Origin: Chitinophaga pinensis DSM 2588 | GTDB lineage: Bacteria > Bacteroidota > Bacteroidia > Chitinophagales > Chitinophagaceae | Direction of reading: 5' to 3' | DNA length: 64,000 nt | Assembly: GCF_000024005.1 (NCBI RefSeq) | Contig: NC_013132.1 | Coordinates: forward strand, 434,001-498,000 | In this document: piece after piece, positions 16,432 through 25,278 of the stretch | Numbering within the stretch: position 1 is the stretch's first letter | Layout: every line of letters starts with the position of its first letter | Notes under the pieces: generated by a model | Seen by the model: only the letters and a program-made list of their open reading frames with translations | Told to the model about the DNA's origin: nothing | Databases searched by the model: none | Position numbers and translations under genes: made by a program

Positions 16432-17160
16432 TCAGAGGCTCATCATTTCCTTGAACTTAACTGCCTGTCTGCGACTCACTTCTATCTTCTCACCGCCACG
16501 CATCTCCAGCAGCAGGCCTCCGTTGAAATAGGTGTCTATTTTCTCGATCATCCGCAGGTTCACAATGTGCTTTCTGTTAGCCCTGAAGAACGTGCGTTCG
16601 TCCAGGCGCTCTTCCAGCGCATTCAATGACTTCAGGATCAAAGGTTTATTGCCTTCAAAATACACTCTCGCATAGTTACCTACACTTTCAAAAAGGCGTA
16701 TTTCCTGCAATTTGACAAACCAGCAGCGGTCTCCGTCCTTTACAAATACCTGGTCATTCTCAGAAAGGATGGTCCGGATCGTACCGGCTTCCGCCTGTCT
16801 TTCCTTTTCTTCCTGCTGATGCAGTTTGTGAATGGCGTCTGCCAGCCTTTTAGGCTCAACAGGTTTCAACAGGTAATCCAGCGCATTATACTCAAATGCT
16901 TTCAGCGCATGCTCATCATAAGCAGTGGTAAAGATCACCTGTGGTGCTTTTTCCAGTTCGGCCAGCAAATCAAAGCCTGTCTTATCCGGCATTTGTATAT
17001 CCAGGAAAAGCAGGTCAGGATGCAGCGTTTCAATTTTTTCCAGTCCGTCCTTTGCATTTACGGCTTCTCCCACAATGACTATCTCAGGGTGGTCAGCCAG
17101 TAATTTCTTCAGCTCGCTTCTGGCCAGGCGTTCGTCATCGATTATCAATGCTTTTTTCAT
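16432..17160 (-). CDS. LytR/AlgR-type response regulator with LytTR DNA-binding domain
   Basis: Transcription regulator of a two-component system whose sensor is the gene just upstream. ATG 17160 (MKKALIIDDERLARSELKKL) is preferred to a TTG two codons earlier. The receiver domain (1-120) has the acidic pair Asp8/Asp9, phospho-acceptor Asp54 in LLFLDIQMP, and the conserved FTTAYDEHALKAF and YLLKPVE (switch lysine). The LytTR domain (about 140-240) shows IRLFESVGNYARVYF, FRANRKHIVNLRMI and the closing ISRRQAVKFKE-like stretch (VSRRQAVKFKEMM). 242 residues. It starts 37 bp after the kinase gene, so they form an operon; the target genes are not evident nearby. Confidence 0.95.
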   Translation of the reverse strand: MKKALIIDDERLARSELKKLLADHPEIVIVGEAVNAKDGLEKIETLHPDLLFLDIQMPDKTGFDLLAELEKAPQVIFTTAYDEHALKAFEYNALDYLLKPVEPKRLADAIHKLHQQEEKERQAEAGTIRTILSENDQVFVKDGDRCWFVKLQEIRLFESVGNYARVYFEGNKPLILKSLNALEERLDERTFFRANRKHIVNLRMIEKIDTYFNGGLLLEMRGGEKIEVSRRQAVKFKEMMSL

Positions 17161-17197
17161 GAGCAACTACTTTTAAACTTGGCGCGAAATACAATAA

Positions 17198-18238
17198 TCA
17201 GAACAACGGCATCAGCACAATGGCTTCCACCGTTTCCTCATTTTTATTATAAATGTTAAATGATGCCTTATTACCATACAACAGACTCAACCGCTGTCTC
17301 GTACTCTGGAGGCCAAAACCATGTCCGGTGGTAGCAGCTCCTCCGATCTGTCCCGTATTTTCAATAGTAATTTCGTGGTGTGTGTCCCTTACATGAGATC
17401 CTATTATCACTGTTCCGCCGCTGACTGTACGTGAAATACCATGTTTGATGGCATTTTCCACCAGGGTTTGCAGCATCATAGGGGGAATAGGTAGCTCAAG
17501 TGTCTCAGGATCAATATCATACTGCACGCGTAAGCGCTCTTCGAACCTGATATTCTCCAGTGCAAGGTAATCTTTTACTATATCCAACTCGTTTTCCAGG
17601 TTCACTGTTTCCGCTTTTTCCACCTGCATCGAACTTCTCAGGATGTTAGACAGCTCCGTGATGGCCGTTCTGGCCCTTTGCGGGTTCTCATCTACCAGCG
17701 CCCTGATACTATTTAAAGCATTGAATATGAAATGTGGATTCAGCTGGGATTTGATCGTTTTCAGTTCCAGCTCCTTCACGGTACTTTCCAGTTTCAGCTT
17801 ATCTACCTGGCTGTTCCTGCTGCGTTCGATATAGTGCCACACAAAGTAAATCAGCCACCAGATAGAGGTGATCAGGAAGATCGGCAACAGAAAGGTCAGT
17901 GTCGTCTGATCCGTCAGAGCCCTTTGTTGCCAGGAATACCGGTAAAGATTACCGGCAATAGTATTTCCCACGTAAATAATTACCCCGGAACTCACCGTCA
18001 ACGCGAAAAAAAGCAGCATCTGGCTCTCAAAGCTATACTGGAACCAGTTCAGACGCTTGATGATGCTCCGCAGCAGATGCGTGGCCACCATGCCGAAAAA
18101 CATAATGACCAGCAGGTTTACCAGGAAGTAAGATCCGAAGGAACCGGCAAAGGAATAGGCAAAAAACAGATTAACTACTGAATAAGCCGTCCAGCCAAGG
18201 ATCTGACACCACCAATATCTTGATATTCGTTTAAACAT
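17198..18238 (-). CDS. LytS/YpdA-type sensor histidine kinase
   Basis: Membrane sensor kinase of the His_kinase (PF06580) type, partner of the adjacent LytTR regulator. Four transmembrane helices lie at about 12-30, 36-57, 73-92 and 113-136, with no extracellular domain, so it probably senses a membrane or envelope signal. A short coiled coil (about 137-165) leads to the H-box QLNPHFIFNALNSI with the phospho-acceptor His169. The C-terminal ATPase shows the N-box LVENAIKHGI and a G-box TGHGFGLQSTRQRL. Length 346 matches the family. A -7 box is present on the minus strand at 18272-18279, about 34 bp before the ATG, and the divergent dxs gene lies on the other side. Confidence 0.95.
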   Translation of the reverse strand: MFKRISRYWWCQILGWTAYSVVNLFFAYSFAGSFGSYFLVNLLVIMFFGMVATHLLRSIIKRLNWFQYSFESQMLLFFALTVSSGVIIYVGNTIAGNLYRYSWQQRALTDQTTLTFLLPIFLITSIWWLIYFVWHYIERSRNSQVDKLKLESTVKELELKTIKSQLNPHFIFNALNSIRALVDENPQRARTAITELSNILRSSMQVEKAETVNLENELDIVKDYLALENIRFEERLRVQYDIDPETLELPIPPMMLQTLVENAIKHGISRTVSGGTVIIGSHVRDTHHEITIENTGQIGGAATTGHGFGLQSTRQRLSLLYGNKASFNIYNKNEETVEAIVLMPLF

Positions 18239-18271
18239 CTATCTGAAAATTAGTAAACTACTGCTACATTT

Positions 18272-18279
18272 CAAAAATA
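18272..18279 (-). promoter_or_regulatory. -7 box (TATTTTTG) for the kinase/regulator operon
   Basis: Matches TAnnTTTG on the minus strand, about 34 bp before the kinase ATG. Confidence 0.5.
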
Positions 18280-18388
18280 CCGATGTGCTTAGCCTGCCCG
18301 GGGCTAAATGTTATGAGTGGGTACCTTACATTGAAGAATGTCGAAATGTGCTGATGTATGGAATCACTGTACATTAGCACAGAATTTG

Positions 18389-18396
18389 TACTTTTG
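18389..18396 (+). promoter_or_regulatory. -7 box (TACTTTTG) for dxs
   Basis: Matches TAnnTTTG, 26 bp before the dxs ATG at 18423. Confidence 0.55.
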
Positions 18397-18422
18397 CTTA
18401 CTTAAATCCTGCATCAAAAAGT

Positions 18423-20348
18423 ATGAATATTACGCCGGGCCCTCTTTTGGGCAAGATCGAAACCCCTGCTGATCTGCGGAATCTCAGTAAAGAGCAACTG
18501 CACGAAGTAAGTGAAGAACTCCGCCAGTTCATTATTGATGTTGTCAGTGTGCACGGTGGCCACTTTGCAGCCAGCCTCGGAGTGGTGGAGCTGTCTGTCG
18601 CACTACACTATGTTTTTAATACCCCTTATGACCAGCTGGTATGGGACGTAGGTCACCAGGCTTATGGTCATAAAATCCTGACCGGCAGAAGAGACGTTTT
18701 CCATACCAATAGAAAATATCACGGTATCAGCGGTTTCCCGAAAAGGGATGAAAGCGAGTATGACACCTTTGGCGTAGGTCACTCGTCCACCTCCATCTCA
18801 GCAGCCCTGGGTATGGCGATGGCGTCTAAATATAAAGGTGAAACCGACCGTCAGCACATCGCCGTCATCGGTGATGGCGCCATGACAGCAGGTATGGCGT
18901 TTGAGGCACTCAATCATGCAGGTGTTGCCAATGCCAATGTACTGATCATTCTCAATGACAACTGTATGTCCATTGACCCGAATGTAGGTGCACTGAAAGA
19001 ATACCTGACCGACATCACAACTTCTCCTACCTATAATAAACTGCGCGACGATGTGTGGAACCTGCTGGGGAAACTCCCTGTAGGTAAACGCTTCACCCGT
19101 GACATGGCCTCCAAACTGGAAGCTGGTCTGAAAGGTGTTGTTTCCAGCTCCAGCAACCTGTTTGAATCGCTCAAACTCCGTTATTTCGGCCCGATCGACG
19201 GTCATAATATCGTGAAACTGGTTGATACCCTGCAGGATCTGAAAGACATTCCCGGCCCAAAACTGCTTCATATCGTTACCACCAAGGGTAAAGGCTATGC
19301 ACTGGCGGAGAAAGACCAGACCACCTGGCACGCTCCGGGCCTGTTTGATAAAATCACCGGCGAAATCTTTAAGAAACCGGTGGATAAACCACAGCCGCCA
19401 AAATACCAGGACGTATTTGGTCATACCATCATCGAACTGGCAGAGCAGAATAAGAATATCATGGGTATCACCCCGGCGATGCCTTCCGGCTCTTCCCTGA
19501 AATTTATGATGGAGAAAATGCCTGACCGCGCTTTCGACGTTGGTATCTGTGAGCAGCATGCCGTTACCCTTTCCGCCGGTCTGGCTACACAGGGTATGCG
19601 CGTATTCTGTAACATCTACTCTTCCTTCATGCAGCGCGCCTATGACCAGGCTTTACATGATGTGGCTATCCAGAAACTGCCGGTTACTTTCTGTCTGGAC
19701 CGTGCAGGTCTGGTAGGAGAGGACGGCCCTACACACCATGGCGCTTACGATATCGCTTTCATGCGTTGCGTTCCGAACATGATCATCAGTTCCCCGATGA
19801 ACGAAGAAGAACTCCGCAACCTGATGTATACTTCTCAGCTGCCTACCCAGGAATATCCTTTTGTGATCCGTTATCCAAGAGGACAAGGTGTAATGCCTGA
19901 CTGGAAACAGCCATTTAAAGAGATCAAAGTCGGAACCGGCCGCAAAGTGCGTAACGGTAAAGATATTGCCATCCTCTCCCTGGGTCATCCGGGCAACTTT
20001 GTCACCGAAGCCTGCAAAGAACTGCTGGCAGACGGTCTGCAACCAGCCCACTACGATATGCGTTTTGTGAAACCACTGGATGAAGCCATGCTGCACGAAA
20101 TATTCAGTCAGTTTGACAAGATCATCACCGTAGAAGATGCTGCTGTAACAGGCGGATTTGGTAGCGCTGTACTGGAATTCATGGCCGCTAACGGTTACAA
20201 GGCAGATGTGCGTCTGCTGGGTATTCCTGACCGTATCGTTGAACATGGTAAACCAGACGAACTGCACCGTGAATGTGGCTATGATGCGACTGGCATCGCT
20301 GCTGCTGCACGTGCCATGCTGAAAGAGAAGATCACTGTTACTGCCTGA
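18423..20348 (+). CDS. dxs: 1-deoxy-D-xylulose-5-phosphate synthase
   Basis: First enzyme of the MEP isoprenoid pathway: condenses pyruvate and glyceraldehyde 3-phosphate using thiamine diphosphate. Order of motifs: N-terminal VHGGHFAASLGVVELSVALH with the catalytic-region His, WDVGHQAYGHKILTGR, GHSSTSISAALGMA, the thiamine diphosphate/Mg motif starting GDGAMTAGMAFEALNHAG at residue 150 and closing with NDN, then the pyrimidine domain (FDVGICEQHAVTLSAGLA, LDRAGLVGEDGPTHHG) and the C-terminal transketolase-like domain (ITVEDAAVTGGFGSAV). 641 residues is normal. It is monocistronic by appearance, with its own promoter box and a terminator. Isoprenoid precursors from this step also feed the GGGP synthase encoded at 15.6 kb, though the two are not co-transcribed. 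Confidence 0.97.
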   Translation: MNITPGPLLGKIETPADLRNLSKEQLHEVSEELRQFIIDVVSVHGGHFAASLGVVELSVALHYVFNTPYDQLVWDVGHQAYGHKILTGRRDVFHTNRKYHGISGFPKRDESEYDTFGVGHSSTSISAALGMAMASKYKGETDRQHIAVIGDGAMTAGMAFEALNHAGVANANVLIILNDNCMSIDPNVGALKEYLTDITTSPTYNKLRDDVWNLLGKLPVGKRFTRDMASKLEAGLKGVVSSSSNLFESLKLRYFGPIDGHNIVKLVDTLQDLKDIPGPKLLHIVTTKGKGYALAEKDQTTWHAPGLFDKITGEIFKKPVDKPQPPKYQDVFGHTIIELAEQNKNIMGITPAMPSGSSLKFMMEKMPDRAFDVGICEQHAVTLSAGLATQGMRVFCNIYSSFMQRAYDQALHDVAIQKLPVTFCLDRAGLVGEDGPTHHGAYDIAFMRCVPNMIISSPMNEEELRNLMYTSQLPTQEYPFVIRYPRGQGVMPDWKQPFKEIKVGTGRKVRNGKDIAILSLGHPGNFVTEACKELLADGLQPAHYDMRFVKPLDEAMLHEIFSQFDKIITVEDAAVTGGFGSAVLEFMAANGYKADVRLLGIPDRIVEHGKPDELHRECGYDATGIAAAARAMLKEKITVTA

Positions 20349-20374
20349 TAAAAAGGCTGTACCCGTAAAATAAC

Positions 20375-20425
20375 AAGAAAGCCACCGGTTATGACATTGC
20401 TCATACAGGTGGCTTTCTTATTTTT
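20375..20425 (+). terminator. Terminator of dxs abutting the next start codon
   Basis: Perfect 12-bp stem AAGAAAGCCACC (20375-20386) / GGTGGCTTTCTT (20408-20419) with a 21-base loop and a T5 run. The next gene's ATG is at 20431, only 11 bp beyond the stem. Confidence 0.85.
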
Positions 20426-20430
20426 ATAAT

Positions 20431-21483
20431 ATGGATGAATTGTATATACACCTCCGCATCAGGGAGGTCATAGCGGAAACAGCAGATACATTTACTTACA
20501 GACTGGAGACTGTCGACGGACAGCCATTGCACTATCAGCCGGGTCAATTCATTACATTGCTGATCTATCTGCACGGTACGGAATACAGAAGGTCTTATTC
20601 CTTCAGTTCTACGCCCGGCATTGATCCTTATCCGTCTGTAACAGTCCGGGAAAAGCAGAATGGCGAGATATCCCGTCATATATTGCGCGACTGGAAAGTT
20701 GGTGACAAGATCACAGCGCTGTTGCCTTCCGGACGTTTTACATTACCCGCTCACAGTAAGACTCCCAGGGATATCTTTTTACTGGGCGCCGGCAGCGGTA
20801 TAACGCCTTTATATTCAATCCTGAAAGACGTGCTGCATCATGAACCCACTGCACATGTCAAATTAGTATACAGCAATCGCTCTGAACAGCGGACTATCTT
20901 CCATCAACAATTACAGGCACTTAAAGCACAGTTTCCTGAACAGTTGCATATCATACACCTGTACAGCAGCGAGCCGCCTGATCATATCATACGCCGGCTG
21001 GGTAACCTCTCCCTGGAACCACTGGTACAGCAACAGCTACGCTATCATAAACAGGACGCCCAGTTCTTTGTGTGCGGACCTCCTGAATATATGCGTATGG
21101 CGCTCTTAACGCTCACTTTTATGGGCTTTGAAGAGGAACAGCTGCATAAGGAGAATTTCGTCGTAAATACCGCGCCGCAACTGGCAAGAATAGGTGTACC
21201 GGATGATGCCTCCCGGAAAGATGTGACAATACATTTCCGCGGGGGAGTACATCAGCTTTCCCTTCCCGGCAATCGTAATATACTGGCGGCAGCACTTGAG
21301 CAAGGCATAGCAATACCTTACAGCTGTAAAGGAGGTGTTTGCGGATCCTGCACGGCCCGTTGTACAAAAGGTAAAGTGTGGATGGCCCTGAATGAAGTAT
21401 TAACGGACAAAGAGGTAGAACAGGGCTTTGTCCTCACCTGCACCGGTTATGCGGCTAGTGCAGCGGTAGTGATAGAGCTATAA
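20431..21483 (+). CDS. PaaE-like flavin/2Fe-2S NAD(P)H oxidoreductase
   Basis: Electron-transfer flavoprotein passing electrons from NAD(P)H through FAD to a plant-type 2Fe-2S cluster; such proteins serve oxygenases or desaturases. The FAD domain (1-105) has YRRSYSFSSTPG; the NAD domain (about 110-235) has FLLGAGSGITPLYSIL and FFVCGPPEYM; the C-terminal ferredoxin domain (about 260-350) carries Cys299, Cys304, Cys307 and Cys337 in a C-x4-C-x2-C-x29-C pattern. The domain order matches PaaE-type reductases (about 350-360 residues). The start is fixed by the short gap after the dxs terminator. No oxygenase component is nearby, so its partner is unknown. Confidence 0.92.
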   Translation: MDELYIHLRIREVIAETADTFTYRLETVDGQPLHYQPGQFITLLIYLHGTEYRRSYSFSSTPGIDPYPSVTVREKQNGEISRHILRDWKVGDKITALLPSGRFTLPAHSKTPRDIFLLGAGSGITPLYSILKDVLHHEPTAHVKLVYSNRSEQRTIFHQQLQALKAQFPEQLHIIHLYSSEPPDHIIRRLGNLSLEPLVQQQLRYHKQDAQFFVCGPPEYMRMALLTLTFMGFEEEQLHKENFVVNTAPQLARIGVPDDASRKDVTIHFRGGVHQLSLPGNRNILAAALEQGIAIPYSCKGGVCGSCTARCTKGKVWMALNEVLTDKEVEQGFVLTCTGYAASAAVVIEL

Positions 21484-21498
21484 CTACCAGAGACAGGA

Positions 21499-21873
21499 TC
21501 ACGAGAAAGACCTGAATTTCTCAAATTCGTCCTGCAATTCGTTATACAATTTTCTGAAGGTATTCATGCGGTCATACATTACATCATAATCATCAACCGG
21601 GCGGTCGTCATGTAATATAGCTGGCTGACCATTATTGGAGATCTTCTTTGAAGATTGCTTCAGATCGTGACGCAGTTCATCTGCTTTTTCTTCCTGACAA
21701 ATAAACTGGTTCTGGAAATGTTCGATCTGGGCCAGGGATTCATCGTCAGTTTTGTGGCGGGCAAGCTGTTCCAACTGACTGCGCATAGACCGGATAGACT
21801 CCCTGGTAGCAATCACTTCGTCTCTCCAGTTACTGATCTGTTCGATGTCTGAGGTTTGTGCGGAAACTTCCAT
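21499..21873 (-). CDS. Small coiled-coil protein of unknown function
   Basis: I do not recognise a named family. ATG 21873 (MEVSAQTSDIEQISNWRDEV) is preferred; an upstream ATG adds 11 residues lacking charge pattern. The 124-residue product is soluble, acidic and largely alpha-helical, with a heptad-like coiled coil at about 15-75 (ESIRSMRSQLEQLARHK) and a second helix at the end (FRKLYNELQDEFEKFR). There is no signal peptide, membrane segment or metal motif apart from one cysteine. It is convergent with the reductase gene, its stop lying 15 bp from the reductase stop, and is followed upstream by a long spacer leading to the tRNA. Confidence 0.65.
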   Translation of the reverse strand: MEVSAQTSDIEQISNWRDEVIATRESIRSMRSQLEQLARHKTDDESLAQIEHFQNQFICQEEKADELRHDLKQSSKKISNNGQPAILHDDRPVDDYDVMYDRMNTFRKLYNELQDEFEKFRSFS

Positions 21874-22248
21874 GTGTATTGATTTTAACGTGAAATAATT
21901 AAGCAATACAATATTCGTCCGTTACATATTTCTAAGGTACAAACCTTTTTTCACATAGGCTACATCAAATAAACACCTGCTTAGAATCCGCCATACGAGC
22001 CATTTTCAGGCATCTCTACCATGTGATATTTCCTTCAGATTTTCATCCATATATCATAGTGTAACTGACTACTAATTGCTTGTAATCTTTACAGGCAGTG
22101 AAACAACAGCGGATTATTATATAATAAAAAAAATTATTTCAGCCTGTATCGCCCTGCCACCGAGGGATACACCTTTGTAAGCTGTCATTTCAGGGGATGA
22201 TGGCCGATAAATTATATAACAAAGATTTTTTCATTAGAAAAAAACACC
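21874..22248. other. Spacer upstream of the initiator tRNA
   Basis: About 375 bp, AT-rich, with no gene or hairpin I can support. Confidence 0.4.
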
Positions 22249-22256
22249 TATATTTG
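22249..22256 (+). promoter_or_regulatory. -7 box (TATATTTG) for the initiator tRNA
   Basis: Exact TAnnTTTG match ending 10 bp before the tRNA 5' end. Confidence 0.65.
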
Positions 22257-22265
22257 CACCCTCAT

Positions 22266-22337
<72 letters not shown>

Positions 22338-22342
22338 CTCAG

Positions 22343-22380
22343 AAACACAAAAGCCGAAGTTATCTTCGGCTTTTGTGTTT
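22343..22380. terminator. Bidirectional terminator between tRNA-fMet and dps
   Basis: Perfect 17-bp stem (22343-22359 with 22364-22380; core GCCGAAG/CTTCGGC), TTAT loop, T-rich on both strands. Confidence 0.92.
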
Positions 22381-22413
22381 TTATCGCGTCACTGTCTATA
22401 TCTGCATGTTTCT

Positions 22414-22890
22414 CTATCTCAGATAAGCGTTGTACATCCACACTATCTTCTCCTGCTCACGGATGTAAGTTGTGATCAGATCGTTTGTACCGTCATCCCC
22501 CACTTCATCGCTCAGCGCAGATACTTCACGTTCGATCTCTATCAGTGACTGCAGGCCGGACAACACATGTTGTACACAGGCCACATCTTTACTTTCATGT
22601 TTCACTTCTGCAATAACAGATTGTTCTATATAATCAGAGAAAGCATGCGTAGGTGTGAATCCCAGCGTCAGGATTCTTTCTGCAATCTCGTCGATCTTCG
22701 TCAACGAGTCTGTATATAACTCTTCGAATTTTACATGCAGGGTAAAGAACTTGTCACCACGTATGTTCCAGTGAAAGCCACGCACATTCATATAAAACAA
22801 CTGGTACGTAGCCAGCAGTACATTCAGCTTCTCTGCAAGTTCTTTGGATGTTTTCTTTTCAAGCCCGATGTTCGTAGTCGAATTACTCAT
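22414..22890 (-). CDS. dps: Dps-family DNA-protecting ferritin
   Basis: Dodecameric mini-ferritin that oxidises and stores iron and protects DNA during starvation or peroxide stress. The four-helix ferritin fold is clear and the inter-subunit ferroxidase ligands align: His40 (GFHWN), His52 (LHVKFEE), Asp67 and Glu71 (KIDEIAERI), with exactly the spacing of known Dps proteins. The N-terminal tail is short (about 12 residues) with two lysines, so strong DNA binding by the tail is uncertain. 158 residues is normal. It starts 26 bp after the pirin gene on the same strand, suggesting a shared transcript, and belongs to a run of stress genes through 25.0 kb. Confidence 0.93.
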   Translation of the reverse strand: MSNSTTNIGLEKKTSKELAEKLNVLLATYQLFYMNVRGFHWNIRGDKFFTLHVKFEELYTDSLTKIDEIAERILTLGFTPTHAFSDYIEQSVIAEVKHESKDVACVQHVLSGLQSLIEIEREVSALSDEVGDDGTNDLITTYIREQEKIVWMYNAYLR

Positions 22891-22916
22891 ATCGTTATGT
22901 TTTTGGGTAATGGCAA

Positions 22917-23627
22917 TTAACTCATAGGAACATCAATCAACAAAAAGTTTGCCGCTTTGAGTGTCTTTACCGTAGCGCTATCGTAATTGCTTAACCCAAT
23001 CGCATCACGTGCTTTCAAGACTTCCCCGGCTATTTCTACCTCTCCGTCGAGTACAAAAAGATAGCTACCCTGTTGCGCCATTTTTGGCGTAATCTCCACA
23101 CTTTGCCCCTCGTCAAAATGTCCCAGTGAAAACCATGCATCCTGGTTGATCAGGAGTGCATCACTGTCTGCTTCAGGAGAAACGACTACCTGTAATTTAT
23201 TCTGCCGTTCTGCAACATCAAATGCTTTCTGCTGATAACGCGGTGTTATATCTTTTAGTTTTGGGAATACCCATATCTGCAGAAAGTTAACAGGATCTGT
23301 TTTAGAAGCGTTGAATTCAGAGTGTGCGATACCGCTACCTGCACTCATGATCTGTACTTCATTACTGCGAATGATCTCATGTCTGCCCGTATTATCGCGG
23401 TGTTCAAGCGATCCGCTTAAAGGAATCGAAACAATTTCCATATTGTCGTGCGGGTGAGTACCGAAACCCATTCCACCTTTTACTATATCGTCATTGAGTA
23501 CACGTAATGCACCAAAATGAATGCGTTCAGGATTGTAATAACCTGCAAAGCTGAATGTGTGATAACTCTGTAACCAGCCGTGGTTTGAGAAGCTGCGTGA
23601 ATCAGCTCTGTGAATGATCTTGTCCAT
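22917..23627 (-). CDS. Pirin-family bicupin (YhhW-like)
   Basis: Metal-binding bicupin of the pirin family; some members have quercetin 2,3-dioxygenase activity, and the physiological role is generally unclear. The four metal ligands of the N-terminal cupin are present: His58 and His60 in GTHPHDNMEIVS, His102 and Glu104 in SGIAHSEFN. The start MDKIIHRADSRSFSNHGWLQ is the family's N-terminal signature (RADSRG.../HGWLxSxHTFSFA). 236 residues matches the short, YhhW-type members. A Shine-Dalgarno-like AAGGAG lies upstream of the ATG. It precedes dps by 26 bp; a terminator separates it from osmC upstream. Confidence 0.93.
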   Translation of the reverse strand: MDKIIHRADSRSFSNHGWLQSYHTFSFAGYYNPERIHFGALRVLNDDIVKGGMGFGTHPHDNMEIVSIPLSGSLEHRDNTGRHEIIRSNEVQIMSAGSGIAHSEFNASKTDPVNFLQIWVFPKLKDITPRYQQKAFDVAERQNKLQVVVSPEADSDALLINQDAWFSLGHFDEGQSVEITPKMAQQGSYLFVLDGEVEIAGEVLKARDAIGLSNYDSATVKTLKAANFLLIDVPMS

Positions 23628-23722
23628 ATATCTTGTCTCCTTTACAATACAAATATCCTCATTAAATGAAGGCAGGGAAATGGATAGCTTGTTGAAAAGA
23701 GTGGACTATTTATACCGATAAA

Positions 23723-23757
23723 AAAGAGCCGTGCAGTATATAACCGCACAGCTCTTT
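23723..23757 (-). terminator. Terminator of the OsmC-family gene
   Basis: Imperfect stem AAAGAGCCGTGC (23723-23734) / GCACAGCTCTTT (23746-23757), one mismatch, followed on the minus strand by a T-run. It sits 25 bp after the stop codon. Confidence 0.8.
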
Positions 23758-23781
23758 CTATAATGATTTTTTGCTTACTGA

Positions 23782-24192
23782 TTACGCCAGTTGAGCGTCC
23801 AGTGTGATCTCCGTATTCAACAGTTTGGAGATAGGGCAGTTAGTTCTTGCCTCTTCTGCCAGTTCAAGGAACTTCGCATTATCCAAACCAGGAACAGTTG
23901 CCTTTAATTCCAGGTGACTGCTTGTAATAGCGCCATTCTCCAGCGTAATCGTTGCTTTTGTATCAATATTTTCAGGGGTAAAACCGGCGCCGGAAAGCAG
24001 AAAACTGAGCTTCATGGTAAAGCAACCTGAATGCGCAGCCGCTATCAGCTCTTCAGGATTGGTGCCGGTACCGTCTTCAAAACGGCTTTTATAGGAATAT
24101 GCTGTATTGTCAAGTACACCTGACTGTGAACTTACTGTACCTTTTCCATCTTTACCGGTACCTTTCCAGTTAGCGGATGCAGTTCTTTTCAT
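23782..24192 (-). CDS. OsmC-type thiol peroxidase
   Basis: Cytoplasmic peroxidase that reduces organic hydroperoxides through a two-cysteine mechanism. Both catalytic cysteines are in their expected settings: Cys57 in [10 protein letters not shown] and Cys119 in [12 protein letters not shown]. Supporting arginine and glutamate residues occur in SRFEDG and NPEELI. The sequence starts [20 protein letters not shown], which is closer to OsmC (osmotically inducible) than to Ohr. 136 residues is normal. It is monocistronic, flanked by terminators on both sides, and lies in the same-strand stress group with Dps, pirin and YceI. Confidence 0.94.
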   Translation of the reverse strand: MKRTASANWKGTGKDGKGTVSSQSGVLDNTAYSYKSRFEDGTGTNPEELIAAAHSGCFTMKLSFLLSGAGFTPENIDTKATITLENGAITSSHLELKATVPGLDNAKFLELAEEARTNCPISKLLNTEITLDAQLA

Positions 24193-24495
24193 AATAAATA
24201 CGTTTGATTAGATGAATGAATATGTGAATGATCAAAGTGGTTAATCTTCCTGAAATTACTATTCTTTTTTGTTTCCAAAGACCTTGCCACACGTAGATTT
24301 TTCTCTACAAGCTTTTATACAACAAAAAGCCGGATGAATCACTTCATCCGGCTCACACTATTGCTGGCAATCATCCTCAAAAAAACATCTTTCTCATATC
24401 CATTGCCGCCACTGTTTCCCCTGTCTTAAATTCTTTATTCCAGACTGATTAGCATCATTTCATTATTGCAATGGCTTTTGCCAGTCTATAACGGA
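24193..24495. other. Spacer between osmC-like and yceI-like genes
   Basis: No gene seen. It holds the yceI terminator (24321-24353) and presumably the promoter of the OsmC-family gene. Confidence 0.45.
24321..24353 (-). terminator. Terminator downstream of the YceI-family gene
   Basis: Perfect 11-bp stem AGCCGGATGAA (24328-24338) / TTCATCCGGCT (24343-24353) with a four-base loop. On the minus strand it is followed by a T5 run. It lies about 140 bp after the stop codon. Confidence 0.85.
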
Positions 24496-25023
24496 TTAAG
24501 CCTGTTTCACCAGCTGTACACTCGCCTGTAACTTCACTTCATCACCCAATACCAGACCACCATTATCAGTTACAGCATGGAATGAAACGCCGAAATCCTT
24601 TCTGTTGATTTTACCTTTAATATCGAAACCTGCTTTTGTCTGACCATATGGGTCTTTTACAATACCGCTGAATTCTACAGCCAGTTCTACTGGTTTGGTA
24701 ACACCGCGCAGAGTCAGGTCACCAGTTACTTTATAATTCTCATCGTCCACTTTCTTCACACCGGTAGATACAAAACTCAGCTTTGGATACTGTGCAGCAT
24801 GGAAGAAGTCTTCTGCCTGTAAGTGCTGATCACGCTGTTCGTTCTTCGTGCTGATGCTGTTTACATCTGCTTCAAAAGTGATCTTTGCATCGGTGAAGTC
24901 ATCGCTGCTGCTTTCTGCAGTTCCTTCATATTTACCAAAATATCCAGTTACGCTAGAGATCATCAGGTGTTTTACCTTAAATTCTACATCGCTGTGAGAT
25001 GCGTCGATTTTCCAGATTGCCAT
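24496..25023 (-). CDS. YceI-family lipid-binding-like protein
   Basis: Lipocalin-like beta-barrel of the YceI family, known to bind polyisoprenoid or other amphiphiles and often induced by stress; its precise role is unknown. Start MAIWKIDASHSDVEFKVKHL and the inner motif ISSVTGYFGKYEGT are the family's N-terminal signature; VTGDLTLRGVTKPVEL and GFDIKGKINRKDFGVSF are the conserved central and C-terminal segments. No signal peptide is present, so it is probably cytoplasmic, unlike periplasmic E. coli YceI. 175 residues is normal. A -7 box lies about 168 bp upstream, implying a long leader. Confidence 0.93.
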   Translation of the reverse strand: MAIWKIDASHSDVEFKVKHLMISSVTGYFGKYEGTAESSSDDFTDAKITFEADVNSISTKNEQRDQHLQAEDFFHAAQYPKLSFVSTGVKKVDDENYKVTGDLTLRGVTKPVELAVEFSGIVKDPYGQTKAGFDIKGKINRKDFGVSFHAVTDNGGLVLGDEVKLQASVQLVKQA

Positions 25024-25190
25024 AACTTTAAGTGTTTTTTTAAGTTTAGTGTTTTTTTAAGTCTTGCGTTGTCAATTCGTTTTGTCTTATTTCCATCTGA
25101 TGAACAAATACGTCATCGATTCACTTTGTCCTTTCTCTTGTTCTTGTCTGCCGTTCTTCTGTTTGTTATATCCGTTTCATTAAGACAATA

Positions 25191-25198
25191 CAAAATTA
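25191..25198 (-). promoter_or_regulatory. -7 box (TAATTTTG) upstream of the YceI-family gene
   Basis: TAnnTTTG match on the minus strand, about 168 bp before the ATG. Confidence 0.4.
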
Positions 25199-25278
25199 CA
25201 TGTTGCAACAAATGTTAGGAATGGATAAAATGACTTAATCGGTGTACTTTTTTTCGCCGACTTAAAAAATACTAATTA

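Noticed and set aside
20431..21483. Phenylacetate pathway reductase PaaE proper
   Set aside because: No paaABCD genes nearby; only the general PaaE-like architecture can be supported.
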